Translations under genes and position numbers: made by a program | Notes under the pieces: model-generated | Told to the model about the DNA's origin: nothing | The model's input: the letters and a program-made list of their open reading frames with translations, nothing else | Databases searched by the model: none | Shown: positions 21,831 to 34,169 of the stretch, in pieces | How the letters are laid out: each line of letters starts with the position of its first letter | Position numbering within the stretch: the stretch's first letter is position 1 | From: Chalciporus piperatus | Lineage: Eukaryota > Basidiomycota > Agaricomycetes > Boletales > Boletaceae | Direction of reading: 5' to 3' | DNA length: 64,000 nt | Assembly: GCA_038093975.1 (NCBI GenBank) | Contig: JBBPTG010000002.1 | Location: 496,001 to 560,000, forward strand

Positions 21831-24500
21831 TCAAACATGCCAGTCCAACTTGTCTGCCCACTTCCCAGGAAGCAATTCGGAGATTTGTTCAACATCTTTG
21901 TCACCTCTGCCAGATAAACACTACAACAAAGTCAGATCGTTCTTATTCAATCACATCAACAATCACGCACGATAACGATATCTGTCTCCTTTGGGAGTGT
22001 CTTTGCTAGTCGAACACCTTCCCAGATGGCGTGCGATGACTCCAGCGCTTTACCACTCGTTAGCAGTGAATGGACGACAAGGGTCCAGGAACTAACCGGG
22101 AATGATTCCCTCAAGTTGCATGATCAGGCGGAACCCTCTCAATGCTTCCTCATCCGTCGCGACTACGTACTCTGCACGACCGGAGTCCTTGAGCCAAGCG
22201 TGCTCGGGTCCAACTCCAGGATAATCCAGACCCGCGCTGACAGAGTGTGTCTCGATGATTTGTCCGACAGTGGACTGGAGGATGTACGTGTGCACGCCGT
22301 GCAGCACACCAGGTTTTCCTTTCGAAAGAGTAGCACTGTGCCTGTCGCCGTCTAGACCTGTGACCCGCTGTCAGCCACAAGTACACCAGGAATTGTATCT
22401 CGCTGACCTTCACCGCCAGCTTCCACGCCTACCAACCGCACATTCTTGTCGGGTATAAAGTCGTAGAACGTGCCGATCGCATTGCTACCACCGCCGACAC
22501 ATGCCACGATGACATCGGGAAGCTTTCCTTTGATTTCATGAAGCTGCGACTTGATTTCCTTTCCAATTACTTTTTGGAAATCCCGAACGATGGTGGGGAA
22601 TGGGTGAGGTCCAATGCATGATCCAACGAGGTAGTGAGTGGTTGAAAGGTTCGTTACCCAGTCACGCAAAGCGTCATTGACCGCGTCCTTGAGTGTTCGA
22701 GATCCCGACTCGACCGGCATCACCTTGCAATGAGTCCGTTAAACGGATAGTTAATGCTCGACGAGGAACTGACTCACTGTCGCACCAAGCATCTTCATTC
22801 GGAAGACATTCAAGGCCTGGCGTCTCACGTCCTCCGCGCCCATGTAAACGACACACTCCAAGCCGAATCTAGCGCACACCGTTGCAGTTGCAACACCATG
22901 TTGTCCGGCACCAGTTTCTGCAATGATACGCTTCTTTCCCAGACGTTTGGCAAGAAGGATCTATTTGCGGTCAAGCTCCCGACAAGACGAAGAATAGCCA
23001 GCTGCGAGTCTCACCTGACCGATTGCATTGTTGATCTTATGTGAACCGGTATGATTTCTACAAGGGTATAAGCTGAGGAAGAAGCAGACGAATAGGAGAC
23101 TTACAGATCTTCTCTTTTCAGCCAAATTTGAGCGCCTCCAGCGTGCTTCGTGAGGGACTCTGCAAAATACAACTTCGACGGCCGATTCATATAGCCATAG
23201 TAGCTCTCGAACTCTTTCCAGAATTCGGGATCGTCAACGGCCGCTTTGTGTGCCGCCTCCAGTTCAAGGAGACAATCAAACAATGCTTCTGGGACATATT
23301 GTCCTCCGAATTGCCCAAACTTGGCAGGCAGGGATGTTTCTGTAAGCGTAGCTTGAGAGGCAGTCTTCTCCGAATTTGACGGAGTTTCCTGCGAGGTGGA
23401 TGGCGGAGACTGTGTATGTGGGGACGATCCTGTGCGACTAATCTCGCGACAGAAAGACTCCACGGCTTGTGGAATTGTGTCTAAAGAAGCTTCCTTGATG
23501 ATAGGGACCAACCGGCTTCCGACGACCACACCATCAGCACCGGCGTCCTGGACGTACTCGAAATGAGCCCGCGTGGCCACACCGAAACCGACTGCAATCG
23601 GCGCTGAAGTATGCTCTCGCACACGAGCGATAATACCAGGAAGCTCGCTATTGATGGCACGATCGGCTGATGATCCAGTGGTGCCCATCTGTGGGTAGTT
23701 CAGATGTGAGATATAGTATGGAGGTAGATCGGCATACCCTGGAGACTACATAGATGAATGAGTCGGCAATAGAGGTAAGGAATTTGATGCGGTTCAGGGA
23801 TGTCGAAGGAGCTATGAGTGGAACGTAGGACATGCTAACGAGTAATTACAATCCAGTAAATGTTTAAAGAACACGGTAAACTTTGGGTAGACATACCCGA
23901 CTTTTTGGCTCCTTTCTCTGAAGCTGACAGCCTCTTCGGGTGGGAGGTCGACCATGATAAAGCCATTAGCCCCGGCCTCCTTGGCATCTTGGATCGCCTT
24001 TTCCTCCCCGTAAGCCATCATGGGGTTATAATAACCTGCAAGTAACGGTATTCAAATCAAGTAACATGTGGTACAGGGAAGGCAGCAACTCACCCATGAG
24101 CAACACGGGAACGGTAAGACCACGGTTACGTGCCTCTCTTACCTGGCCGAGCACGGTTGCGTAGTCGATACCATTCTGAACGGCAATCTATTGAGGTCGT
24201 CAGTTTCAGGACGACTGAATGATCCATGACGGTTTGACGAACCGTATTAGATTCTTGGATGACGGGACCGTCGGCGATAGGATCAGAGAAAGGGACGCCT
24301 AGTTCAATAATGTCTGCTCCTCCTTTTTGCATGGCCAGACATATCGGTACTGTGTCATTTACAGTGGGATATCCTGCGGTGACAAAAGTAATCAGAGCAG
24401 AAGTTCCCTGTGTTGTTGGTTAGTGCTGTTGCAGATCGCCAAAGAAAATTCGACATACTTCTGTTTTTTTCGATTCGAAAACGGCCTTGATGGCATCCAT
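21831..24500 (-). CDS. TRP5: Bifunctional tryptophan synthase (alpha-beta fusion)
   Basis: This enzyme catalyses the last two steps of tryptophan synthesis, with the alpha domain first and the beta domain second as in other fungi. The start is [14 protein letters not shown] at 24500. Alpha motifs: [57 protein letters not shown] and [18 protein letters not shown] linker rich in Ser, Thr and Pro (about 23290-23450) leads to beta: [57 protein letters not shown] with the PLP-binding lysine, and [20 protein letters not shown]. The C terminus reads [14 protein letters not shown]. Introns interrupt several of these motifs. Everything needed for activity is visible. The 195 bases upstream are shared with a divergent asparaginase gene. 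Confidence 0.94.
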
Positions 24501-24695
24501 GGTCACGGAGGTGGTAACAAGAGGATAGTCACTCAGTCGCTCGCTCGTAAGTCACGGAGTCATCTTCGATCTGTCGATCATCTACCAGTAGTAGCCGAAC
24601 CACGTGAGGATATCCGGGATTCCGGCTCCGGTTCCTCGGAATTTACCCGGAACAACTTGGCTTGAGCGTCTTGCAAGTTGCAAGTTTCCCCCATC
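24501..24695. promoter_or_regulatory. Divergent promoter region, TRP5 / asparaginase
   Basis: This 195-base gap lies between two divergent amino-acid-metabolism genes. A Gcn4/CPC1-type core (TGACTC or close relatives) occurs nearby as 'tcactcag' and similar, but I cannot show that it is functional. No TATA box is evident. Confidence 0.4.
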
Positions 24696-27185
24696 ATGGA
24701 GCCGCCAAAGCCCTCAGATGAGGCCAGGGTGCTCGTCATATACACCGGTGGAACAATTGGGATGCTTGTTGGCACCCAGGGATACGTGCCCGAGCCTTTC
24801 TTCTTAACAGAAACACTCAGAAGTCAGAAGCGGTTCCACGACCCTCTTCAAGATTCCCTATTTTCGCATGCAGCTTCAGTCAAGGGCTATAGAGAATGGT
24901 CGAGCACTGGCAGATCAAGCCCGTCCGACGGGGAGAGTCCCATCTCTCCGAACTACCTCGATGCTCCTCATCCAACCCTATTGGTCAAATCTTCGCGTCC
25001 CATAGGGAGAGTACAAACGTTGGCTCCCGGTGGGATTACAATGCTTGTAGACAACGTTCAATGTGAGAAGATTGCGGAAGGCGTTTACCAAGCGCGTCTT
25101 CCGAGCTTGGTCACCCCCAGGAGCGCTGCCTCGGGTCTCGGTAGTGGAAAGCGTATTCGCTACGCTATTCTTGAGGTAAGTATGTTCCAAGATCGATGTG
25201 ACCCGCGACGCGGTGATAAACACACACATCTCAGTGGGACCCCCTACTTGACAGCAGCAATATTGAGATTAATGGTGCTTGTGACATTGCTGCGATGCAT
25301 GGCTCTCCCTGACCGATCTTGTTAGACTGGATTCGGATAACAACAGAAATAGAGCTCAACTACATGAACTTTGACGCGTTCGTGATTCTTCATGGAACCG
25401 ATACGATGTCGTACTCGTCCAGCGCGTTGAGCTTCTTACTCGAAGACCTTGGGAAAACCGTGGCAAGTTTTCCGTCCACCAATCCCATTCTTAATCTTCG
25501 ATAACCTTGTGTATCTTTGACAGATTCTGACTGGGGCCCAGATTCCCTTATCACAGCTTCGGAATGACGCTGTGGACAATCTTCTCGGAGCACTAACGAT
25601 CGCGGGACACTACATTATACCAGGTAATCTTTCGCTGATAGTATGAAATACCTGCTCATTGTTACTAGAATGTTGCTTATACTTCAATCATACCCTGTAT
25701 CGTGGCAACAGAGTTTCCAAAGTGTCGTCATACGATCTGAATGCCTTTCATAGTCCAAACTTTCCTCCATTAGTCAATGGTTGGTCTGAGATATCTGTGT
25801 GTTCCTCTAGTTGTTTCACGTCCTGAAAACAGTTGGAATCGATATCCTGGTCAACTGGAATGACGTGCTGAGGCAGACGAACTTGCGTCGCTTCAAAGCT
25901 CATAAAGGCTCGTCCATTCACAATCTCAACGCAGAGAGTCTGGCTTACACTTGATTACTGGCAGAAATGAGTCCCCACGTAGGTGTGTGAAAACAAAGTC
26001 ATTTTCCCATACAACGCTCTCTTACCGACTTTCAGCGACTCTTCGTTTGTTTCCTGGAATGAGCGGTGTCACTGTTCGGGCATTCCTAGCTCCCCCGACT
26101 CGTGGTGTCGTACTCGAGACCTTTGGTGCAGGAAACGCACCTCAGAGGACGGATTTGATCGAAGCCCTCAAACAGGCTTGCGATTCTGGAATAGTCATCG
26201 TCGCGATAACGCAATGTTCGAAGGGGTCCGTATCTGATGCATATGAGGCCGGCAGAATGCTTCAAAACATAGGCGTTGTTCCAGGTGGGGATATGACACC
26301 CGAGGTAACTCACGCTCAACTACAGTGATGACGTCGGGGTTATATTTGATACCCCTGCAGTGCGCCCTCACAAAACTCGCGTATTTGCTTTCCAAACCCG
26401 ACCTCAGTACACAACAAGTCAGGGAACTGATCGGCATGCCTCTCCGTGGTGAACTTACACGCCCCGCCTTCTCGACGCCTTCTCAACCGCCGACAAGTGC
26501 ACCTGATCCCCCTAGTGTCCAGGGGCTCTTGACACAGTTTGTACGACTTGCTGGACCGAGTTCAGCCAACCGGGTACCCCAGATAACCTTCTCTCCTTCC
26601 GTTTGGGACGATGCACAACATGCTGCCGCGCCATGGTCTGGGACTGCGAGCGAGGCAGCGTCAACTGAGGCAGCCCTTCTTCCTCTACTCATGCACCTCG
26701 CCGCATCCCGCAATGACGTGGAGAGCTTGAAGTTTTGTCTTGCTACTGCGGCTTCCTGGGAGGCGGATGACATGACCTTGGCCATTATCCCAGGAGGCAT
26801 TGTAAACTGTCTTGATGCCGGATCTGGTCGTTCTCCACTCCATGTGGCAGCCCTCAACGGGAACACTGCTAGCGTCACTTTCCTGCTGGAATCTGGCGCA
26901 CTCGTACACCTCAGAGATACTCTTGGGCATACTGCATTGTACTATGTCAGCATTTTCTCCATCGTCTCTTCTGCGGATCTGACACGACTCTACCCTTTTC
27001 AGGCGGCTCGCCAAGGACATGACCACGTTGTAGACATCCTCGTCAGTGCTGGTGCTAACCTCGGTGGCTTGGAATACGAGGCTGGCTACGCTGAGCTTGC
27101 ATTGAAAAACGCGCTGAAGTCTGGCAACCAAGATTCGATCAAGGTTTGGGGTAAGACTGGGATGAGCATGAGTATGCCTATGTGA
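24696..27185 (+). CDS. L-asparaginase with C-terminal ankyrin repeats
   Basis: This is a type I-like asparaginase (asparagine to aspartate plus ammonia) fused to ankyrin repeats, as in the mammalian ASPG-type enzymes. Catalytic motif 1, [13 protein letters not shown], lies about 13 residues from the start and motif 2, [15 protein letters not shown], is near 25385. Also present are [40 protein letters not shown] and [14 protein letters not shown]. The C-terminal 250 residues include [20 protein letters not shown] and [20 protein letters not shown], clear ankyrin units with an intron between the two parts of the second. No signal peptide is seen, so it is probably cytosolic. The start at ATG 24696 follows the TRP5 divergent promoter. 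Both catalytic threonines are present. Confidence 0.92.
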
Positions 27186-27280
27186 TGGACTGTGACTGTA
27201 TCTATAGAAGTAGAGTTAAATCAATACAGGAGTAGGGTATACGACAGCGGAATAAACATGAACAACAGTGTAGGTTAAAG

Positions 27281-28988
27281 CTATGTGTCTCCATCCTCAA
27301 CAGCCATTTCCTCCGTATCACCCTCAGTTTCAGACGGATCCTTCGAAGTGTCTCTAATCAACTCACGAAGAGAGTTGAGGAAGAGTCCCTGTTGTGCAGA
27401 CGGGAATGTGAACGAGTCTCCCATGTATCCCAGCCCTTTAACAAACGATTCTGGTTCCTTGTCAAGATGCAAGGGAGTGTATTTAATCCGGCGATGTATG
27501 AAATCGTCTTCCGATACGGGCTCGCCATTTGGCCCTCCGAAACCGTTGTATATACGCACGGTGAAAACAATACCTGTTGACGACGTCGATGATATAAGCT
27601 TCAGCACGGCAAAGGCAAGATGAAGACGAACTTTTTTCACCAATTCTCTCCCCTTCGATGTCGTCTGCTCGACGAGTCATCTCGTAGTACGAATATATGC
27701 AATGAAAGATGACCTCAGGCTCCTCGGAGCCCGTTACGCTTTCGAACTTGACATTTGTGATCAAAAGATTCGACATATCTTCATAGAACTTGATCACTTC
27801 GGTCATCTTCGGATCATCCATACCGAAAGGTCGTTTAGTATGTGAACGTGAGTTAGAGGGGGTACCCTTGGGTGCCGCTCGCGCGAGCAATTCCTTCGAT
27901 CTCTCGATTTCGGCATCACGCTCACGAATAGCATCCTGGACTATCGTAAAGCGGTCGGTGCTTTTCACAGCAAGGAATGGAGGTCACTAACCTTGTTGCT
28001 CTAATTCTGCAATGCGCTTCGTTTGCTCAGCAATCACGTTGTCCCTTTCCTTGATAACCTCCTGAAGACGTGTAATATCCCGCTCAACCGCGCGTTTCTC
28101 TTCATCGGCAGCCTCTCTTGTAAGGAATTGGAGAGCAACTGCTGGCCCCGTGCGAGAAAGTGGATCAAGACGTGCTAGTTGTGAAGTAAGTTCCGTAACG
28201 AGACTATCCTGTGCTGGAAACAGTCATTAGGTGTAATGAACATTAGTGTTCAGCATACTTTTGGCACGTTCGTTATATTGTACATGCAGTTGCTCCAGTG
28301 CTTGCTCTGGTTCTGTCTTGCGGATTTGTGAGAGTTCTTCGAAGTGTTTTTTGAAGGTATCTCGTTGAGCTTCGAGCTGCGGTACAAAGTCACTTCACGC
28401 TAAGTAGGCAAGTGATGGAACAAAGTCCGTACGTCTTTAGCCATTTGTTTCCATCGCTCCAGCTCCTTTCGAACCTTCGAATCTGAAGAAGCGCTGCCTT
28501 TGCTCGTGCCGGCTGGGCGAAAGGTTGTCTGGGCATTGACATGACTCTCGCCAGCCGGGATTTGTTCTACCTCCATCGCTTCTTCAGGAGAGGAGTGCTT
28601 TTTACTTGGTTTTGGGTTGGTTGCGTTCTCTTTGCCCTTGTGATCCTGTTGTCCGTTCACGGTGGGTACTGTGGCTTTCGAACGAGGTTTGGACTTGGGT
28701 AGAGGCTTCACGGGTGCGGCATCCACCGCGACAATGTCCTCGTCGTCATGGGGTCCCTGGTTGGTAGTTGCTGGGCGTTTCGAGGATGACTTCTCAGCAG
28801 TAGAATTGCTCGGCCCTGGTGAGACTCCTTTTGTCTTCTTGCGTGGTTGGGCGCGAGTCTTGGAATTTGGCGCACGCGTGTCTTGGGGGTGGTCCCAATT
28901 GTCTGCGATACAGCTGATTTAGATGAACGGCTTGTACTCGATGGCAATCGTGAGCGCCCTTACTCATTTCGTCTTCTGAGTCGGACAT
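27281..28988 (-). CDS. Monopolin subunit Csm1/Pcs1-like protein
   Basis: Csm1 (Pcs1 in fission yeast) forms a V-shaped homodimer with a coiled coil and a globular head; it clamps microtubule-binding sites at kinetochores and also holds rDNA. The start MSDSEDEMS is followed by a basic, disordered region (PKPLPKSKPRSKATVPTVNG). Then come coiled-coil segments over several exons (KVRKELERWKQMAKD, LEELSQIRKTEPEQALEQL, AVERDITRLQEVIKERDNVI, DAIRERDAEIERSKELLARA). The C-terminal globular domain has MTEVIKFYEDMSNLLITNVK, IFHCIYSYYEMTRRAD and SFTFPSAQQGLFLNSLRELI. The layout and the head domain support the call. It ends in an acidic tail and converges with the asparaginase gene at 27185. Confidence 0.82.
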
Positions 28989-29131
28989 ATTGGCAGGCTG
29001 TCAAGGTCGCGTTCAGACTAAGTTTAAAGGCTTGGTTCACGCCTTGCCTATTATGTCACGTGTAGATGGTACACGACACGCGGGGTTCGATCTGGTTCGA
29101 TACGCAGTGACTAGCTGCCACTAGCTATAGC

Positions 29132-31348
29132 ATGCGTTCTCTCGCCGACTACCACGCAGAGCGCGACGAACTGATCAGAGCGGACAGAGCACTTCGTGTA
29201 GATCACTCTCGCCCAAAAACCTTGCTAGAGTCACAGGCCGACGAGATTGTGCGCCGCGTCCGCGCCCACGAAGCCAATTCTGTGTGGAGTGTACAACAAG
29301 ACAATGTTCCCCACCCGTTCCCTGGGATGGAGTTCTTGACTGGTCTGTTCACTGCCTCAGTGAAGCCAACCAACTAATCCATCGCAGGCAAGAGCATCAT
29401 CCAGAAAACGAAGCTGTTCCATATCATCAGCAAGGTCGTCACATCTGTTTTGGTCGGTCAGCATCGACATTCTGACTCTGATGTAGATGCCAAAGGGAGC
29501 ACTGCTTCATGCTCACCTTGATTTGACTGTTGCGGCGAAAACCCTGCTTGACATCGCATTGCAACACTCGGCCATCCACATCTCTTCACCAGAGATTATC
29601 ACATCGGCCAACATGTCATCCATTCAGCCAAAGATGAAACCGCTGCCCCCCAGTTTCGTCGCTAGTGCGACACCTCTCACAGATTCGACCTATCATCCCA
29701 ATGTGTGGGTTCCCCTTTCAACAGCACGGGAACTATTTGACGCGACCTTGGGAGGGCCCGACGGATTTGATAAGTGGCTCATAAGCAAGATGTCCATCAA
29801 TCCAAGCGACGCATATCTTACACACAATAACAATATCAGGGTACGAAGAAATCCGTTGTTACTGTTGAATAAACATATCACATCAACTCCAAGTAGATCT
29901 GGGACGTATTTCGCTCTGCGGCAATTTTAACTTATGTATGTGTCGGTTTGACCTTGTCCGAGCGGGTTAAACGAAGGCATTGATGCGACGAACGATGTAG
30001 AGCATTGTTCAATATTTTCCGATCTGGGAACAGTATATCCGTCATTTCCTCCGAGAAACCTTGGAGGATGGCGTGTCCTATGTAGAGGCACGAATTAATT
30101 TCAGTCCCAAGTGAGCAGCATCAGGATCTCAACCATATCTTTCTCGAACGATACTCTCTTTAGATTCATGATTGGCGCAGACGGAGAGGAGAATATCCCA
30201 CATACTGAATGGCTGAGAAAATTTTGCATAGTTGTCGATCAGTTTAAGAAAGAATATCCTGATTTCTTGGATGCGAAGGTTGGGACCCATCGCCCAGCTG
30301 CTTTTAAGTTCCAGTTCTCAATTCACACAGATAATCTACACAGTGATCCGGGATTGTGACGGCGATACCCTGAAAGATCATCTAGAAGATTGCATACGGA
30401 TGAAGCAAGCATTCCCCCAACTGATCATTGGTGTGCCTCTTCACTTACCCATCACGGCTAAGATGCTCACATCATGGCTAGGTTTTGACCTCGTTGGAGA
30501 TGAAAACATCCTGACACCACTGCATCAGTATTTGAATCAGCTGATAGGCTTCAAGCAACGACAGGCGGAACTAGGCTTGGACATACCTTTCATCTTTCAC
30601 GCAGGGGAGACTTGTGGCGATGGTACACAAGCCGATGAAAACCTCTATGATGCGATTCTGCTCGGGACGAAGCGCATAGGGCATGGGTGAAACCAATATT
30701 CTTTCGTGTCTTCGTTCGTTTGCTTGCTCACACACTCCATAGCTTTTCTTTGGTAAAGCACCCCAAGCTTATGCAAATATGCAGGGAGAGAGGAATAGCA
30801 CTTGAGGTCTGCCCTATTTCGTGAGTTTTGAATTGAACCCCGAAGTCGGCGGCACTGACTACTTCCACGCAGTAATGAGATCCTTGTAACTATCAATCGC
30901 CCTTTCACTTTCACGGACTCATTGACTCATACCAAATCTGACCTAGCGCCTCACGGCCTCCATGCCCATGCATCCCTTACCCATACTTTTGAACCACGGT
31001 GTGCCGGTAGCCCTCAGCTCCGACGATCCTGCAATGTTTCAGAACATGGGCTTGTCCTTTGACTTTTACCAGGTGAAACATCGGATGTCCATCTCCGTCC
31101 GACCCTAGCGTTAACAATATGATAGGTCCTCGCTGCCAGCGAGGTGACTGGCCTCAGCACACTTGGTCATCTCGCTCGTGACAGTATCACGGTTTGTGTT
31201 GTTCGTCCTTACTTTTAGTGGGAGGGATCTGAATGCTTTCACATAGTACTCTATGCTTGGAGAAGCTGAGAAAAGAGAGCTCATACAATCGTGGGAAGCA
31301 CGTTGGCAGGTATTCCTCCAGGAGTTGGTGGCTTCAAATAAGAACTAA
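29132..31348 (+). CDS. Adenosine deaminase-related growth factor family (ADGF/CECR1-like), copy 1
   Basis: This is a metal-dependent deaminase of the ADGF family. It has about 14 exons, all keeping frame. Motifs include PHPFPGMEFLTGKSIIQKTK, the zinc site MPKGALLHAHLDLTVAA with the HxH pair, SYVEARINFSP, FDLVGDENILTPLHQYL, FIFHAGETCGDGTQADENLY with the catalytic Glu, GTKRIGHGFSLVKHPKLM, GIALEVCPISNEILRLT and ALSSDDPAMFQNMGLSFDFY with the metal-binding Asp. All catalytic residues are present. Unlike animal ADGFs there is no N-terminal signal peptide (MRSLADYHAERDELIRADRA), which suggests an intracellular enzyme. A second copy lies 225 bases downstream in the same direction. The promoter is shared with divergent Csm1 (143 bases). 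Confidence 0.9.
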
Positions 31349-31573
31349 GCACCAACCGTTGGGCGAATAAGCTCGCTAATTACGTCCTTACTACTGCACG
31401 GCCTGCATCGCTGCACGGTCTGAACAATATTCTTAGCTAGAGGAGCCATTTTTTCTCAGCTTCTTTAAATAACTGTACTTATAATATCCGACAGAATCAC
31501 AAGCATATTTTTCACGATGGCTGAATCAGCCAATTGCTGCCAATGCATTGGCGCGCTATGATCGTTATTAATC

Positions 31574-33794
31574 ATGATATCTCTCAGCGACTATCTGCAG
31601 AGGCGCAGACAGCTGATCAGCGAAGATCGTGCACTCAGAGTTGACAGCACGAACAATTTCTCATCTACCGAACTAGATGCAGATCGTGTGGTAAGAAACA
31701 TTCGCGCCAATGAAGCACAGACTATATGGGGTGTTGAACATGACGATGTTCCCCACCCGTTCCCTGGCATGGAGTTCTTAACAGGTCCCTCAACTCTTAT
31801 GAAATACGCAACCTTGCATGACATTCTCTTACAGGAAGGAAGATCATCTTGAAGAGCAAACTCTTCGAGATTCTACGCAAGGTGAATAGTCCAATGTTCA
31901 ATTTCTTCTTTGAGTCGTCGAGTGAACCAGTTTGTAGATGCCGAAAGGTGCACTCCTCCACGTACACCAATATGCTACAGTCGAGGCTTCTTTCCTCCTC
32001 AGGCTCGCCCTCGAACACCCCGCGATTCATATTCGGTGTCCGCATGTGATCAATGCTTCGACGATGGCTGGAACATTACCCGAAATCGCCCCGATTCCTG
32101 AGGACCAATACACTCAGAGCTGCGGCATAACCGACGCGTCGTACGTACAAAATACATGGGTACCACTACGGAAGGCTCGAGAAATGTTTGATCCTTCTCT
32201 CGGTGGTCCTGAAGGTTTCGATAAATGGGTTACGAACACTTTTGTGATCAACCCATCCGAAGCATATGGATCACATAATACATCGAACAAGGTGATCCAG
32301 ATCACCAACGTTCCCAAACGCTTGCTCAAAGTGTGCTTCGTAGATCTGGCAGAAATTTCAAAGCACATTTGTTGTAACCGACGTACGTGATGAAAAACCT
32401 GGCGAGTAATGGATACCTCAATTGAAGGGAACTAGCCCATCATCAGGTACATGCCCATCCAAGAGGCATATACGCGCGAGTTCATCCTGTCATCGATAGC
32501 GGATGGTATCTCCTACATAGAGTCACGTTACAGCTTCTTTCTCGAGTAAGTATTTTGGCTGCAATCCAGAAACAGAGGCTGATACCCCAGGAACTTCGCT
32601 CAGTTATTTGATTGCCGAGGACGGAAAAACCAGGCTCCCCATTCGTGAAATGCTTGTGTTGGTTGAGAGACTCGTCAAGGAAGTCCAGGCCCAGTTGAAA
32701 CAGCAAGGTAGGGAGGATGAATTTGCTGGCTTAAAGGTAAGTTGGACGATACGGGGTAGTTCGTGGATAAGGGTTGCCTGGGCGCTGATCCGACACCTCA
32801 CAGATCATCTACACCGTGCCAAGGACCGTATCTTGCGAGCGATTGGACTTAGAATTGAAGCGTTGCGTGGAGTTCAAGCGTGAATTCCCTCATCTAATTG
32901 CAGGTAGACCTTTGAATGTTACTCAGACAACTCCGGATTGACTTTCGGACAGGTTTTGACCTTGTAGGACAAGAAGATACCAACAAACCACTGATAGATT
33001 ATGCGGAACCGTTCCTTCGATTCATCCAGTACCAGAAACAGGAAGGCATTGAAATTCCCTTTCTATTTCACGCAGGGGAAACTCTCGGTGACGGAACGAT
33101 GGCAGACATGAATTTGTACGACGCCATCCTGCTTGGGACGAAACGCATCGGTCACGGGTAAGCTCTGTATGCGTCAGTTGTGGATGAAGTAGTGATTCCT
33201 GGCCAGCCTCTCACTGGCTAAACACCCGAAGCTGATGGCTCTATGCCGAGAACGGAAAATTGCCTTGGAGGTCTGCCCCATCTCGTGAGTCACCCCTGAC
33301 GCTCCTGTCGATTGGGACTGAGTTGTCACCCAAGGAACGAGATCTTGGTTAGTGAACTTGTTGTAAGGTTTGCTCGAGCATTGTTCAAGCACCTCCACAG
33401 CGGTTGACATCGTCGATGCTGATGCACCCTCTTCCGGTGATCATCAACCAAGGAATTCCCGTCGTGCTCGCATCAGATGATCCAGCCATGTTTAACAACA
33501 TGGGTCTGTCCTTTGATTTTTACCAGGTGAGTGCGTCTTAATCTACGTGCTTGACTTTGGACATGACCGTTGCAGGTCTTGGTGGCCTCGGAGGTAACTT
33601 CTCTCGTTACGCTCGGACAAATGGCACGCGATAGCATTACGGTACTGTATATGATTGGCCGCGCACAACAGTTTGCTGATTCGCTGCAATACCAGTACTC
33701 TATGCTCGAAGACGACGAGAAAGAGAGGGCGATGAATGCATGGGAGCGGCGGTGGAGAGCATTCGTCGAGGAGACTGCTGGTCTCGAATGCTGA
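31574..33794 (+). CDS. Adenosine deaminase-related growth factor family (ADGF/CECR1-like), copy 2
   Basis: This is a tandem paralogue of the preceding gene with the same exon pattern. The N terminus is ISLSDYLQRRRQLISEDRAL and the same PHPFPGMEFLTG motif is kept. The zinc site reads MPKGALLHVHQYATVEA: the HxH pair is intact, but the Leu-Asp that follows in copy 1 is Gln-Tyr here. The segment equivalent to SYVEARINFS is SYIESRYSFF. Downstream motifs are preserved: FLFHAGETLGDGTMADMNLY, GTKRIGHGFSLAKHPKLMAL, EVCPIS with NEILRLTSSM, and VVLASDDPAMFNNMGLSFDF. The C terminus ends RRWRAFVEETAGLEC. It has the core metal and acid residues, so it may be active with altered substrate preference. One acceptor (near 32600) is chosen to keep the frame. 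Confidence 0.87.
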
Positions 33795-34169
33795 GGCGCG
33801 CTGAGGCTGTGTTATGTTGTTGGACTATGTTTGCTGGTAGCTGCCTACTTACTCTCGACGTTGCTGTGATCTACCTACGCCGCCAATTGTCCTTTACCAC
33901 GACTACCAAAACCCTCCTCCACGTCTTATCCGCCAATATTTTGGTACTCGCTCAGTGCTCGTCGTAGCTTTTGTCAAGGTATGTCACTTCCGTCCTCGAT
34001 ATGCGATTACCCAGCTCGAATCCACCATTTCCTCACCACCTCCCACGCTTCCCCGTCAGAAATCCACCTCTCCGACCCCTCAGTACAGACCACCTTCTAT
34101 ACCATCATCACTCTCAAGCCATCATCCCCAAACCCACATATAATTCACATTTTCTTTGGCTGAATTCTA
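33795..34169. promoter_or_regulatory. Intergenic region upstream of the KH-domain gene
   Basis: No gene is seen. The last 170 bases are very CT-rich (ccaccatttcctcaccacct and similar), a common leader type for strongly expressed genes in this window, and end 8 bases after a short AT-rich segment before ATG 34170. Open frames here encode only low-complexity Pro/Ser-rich peptides. Confidence 0.5.
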
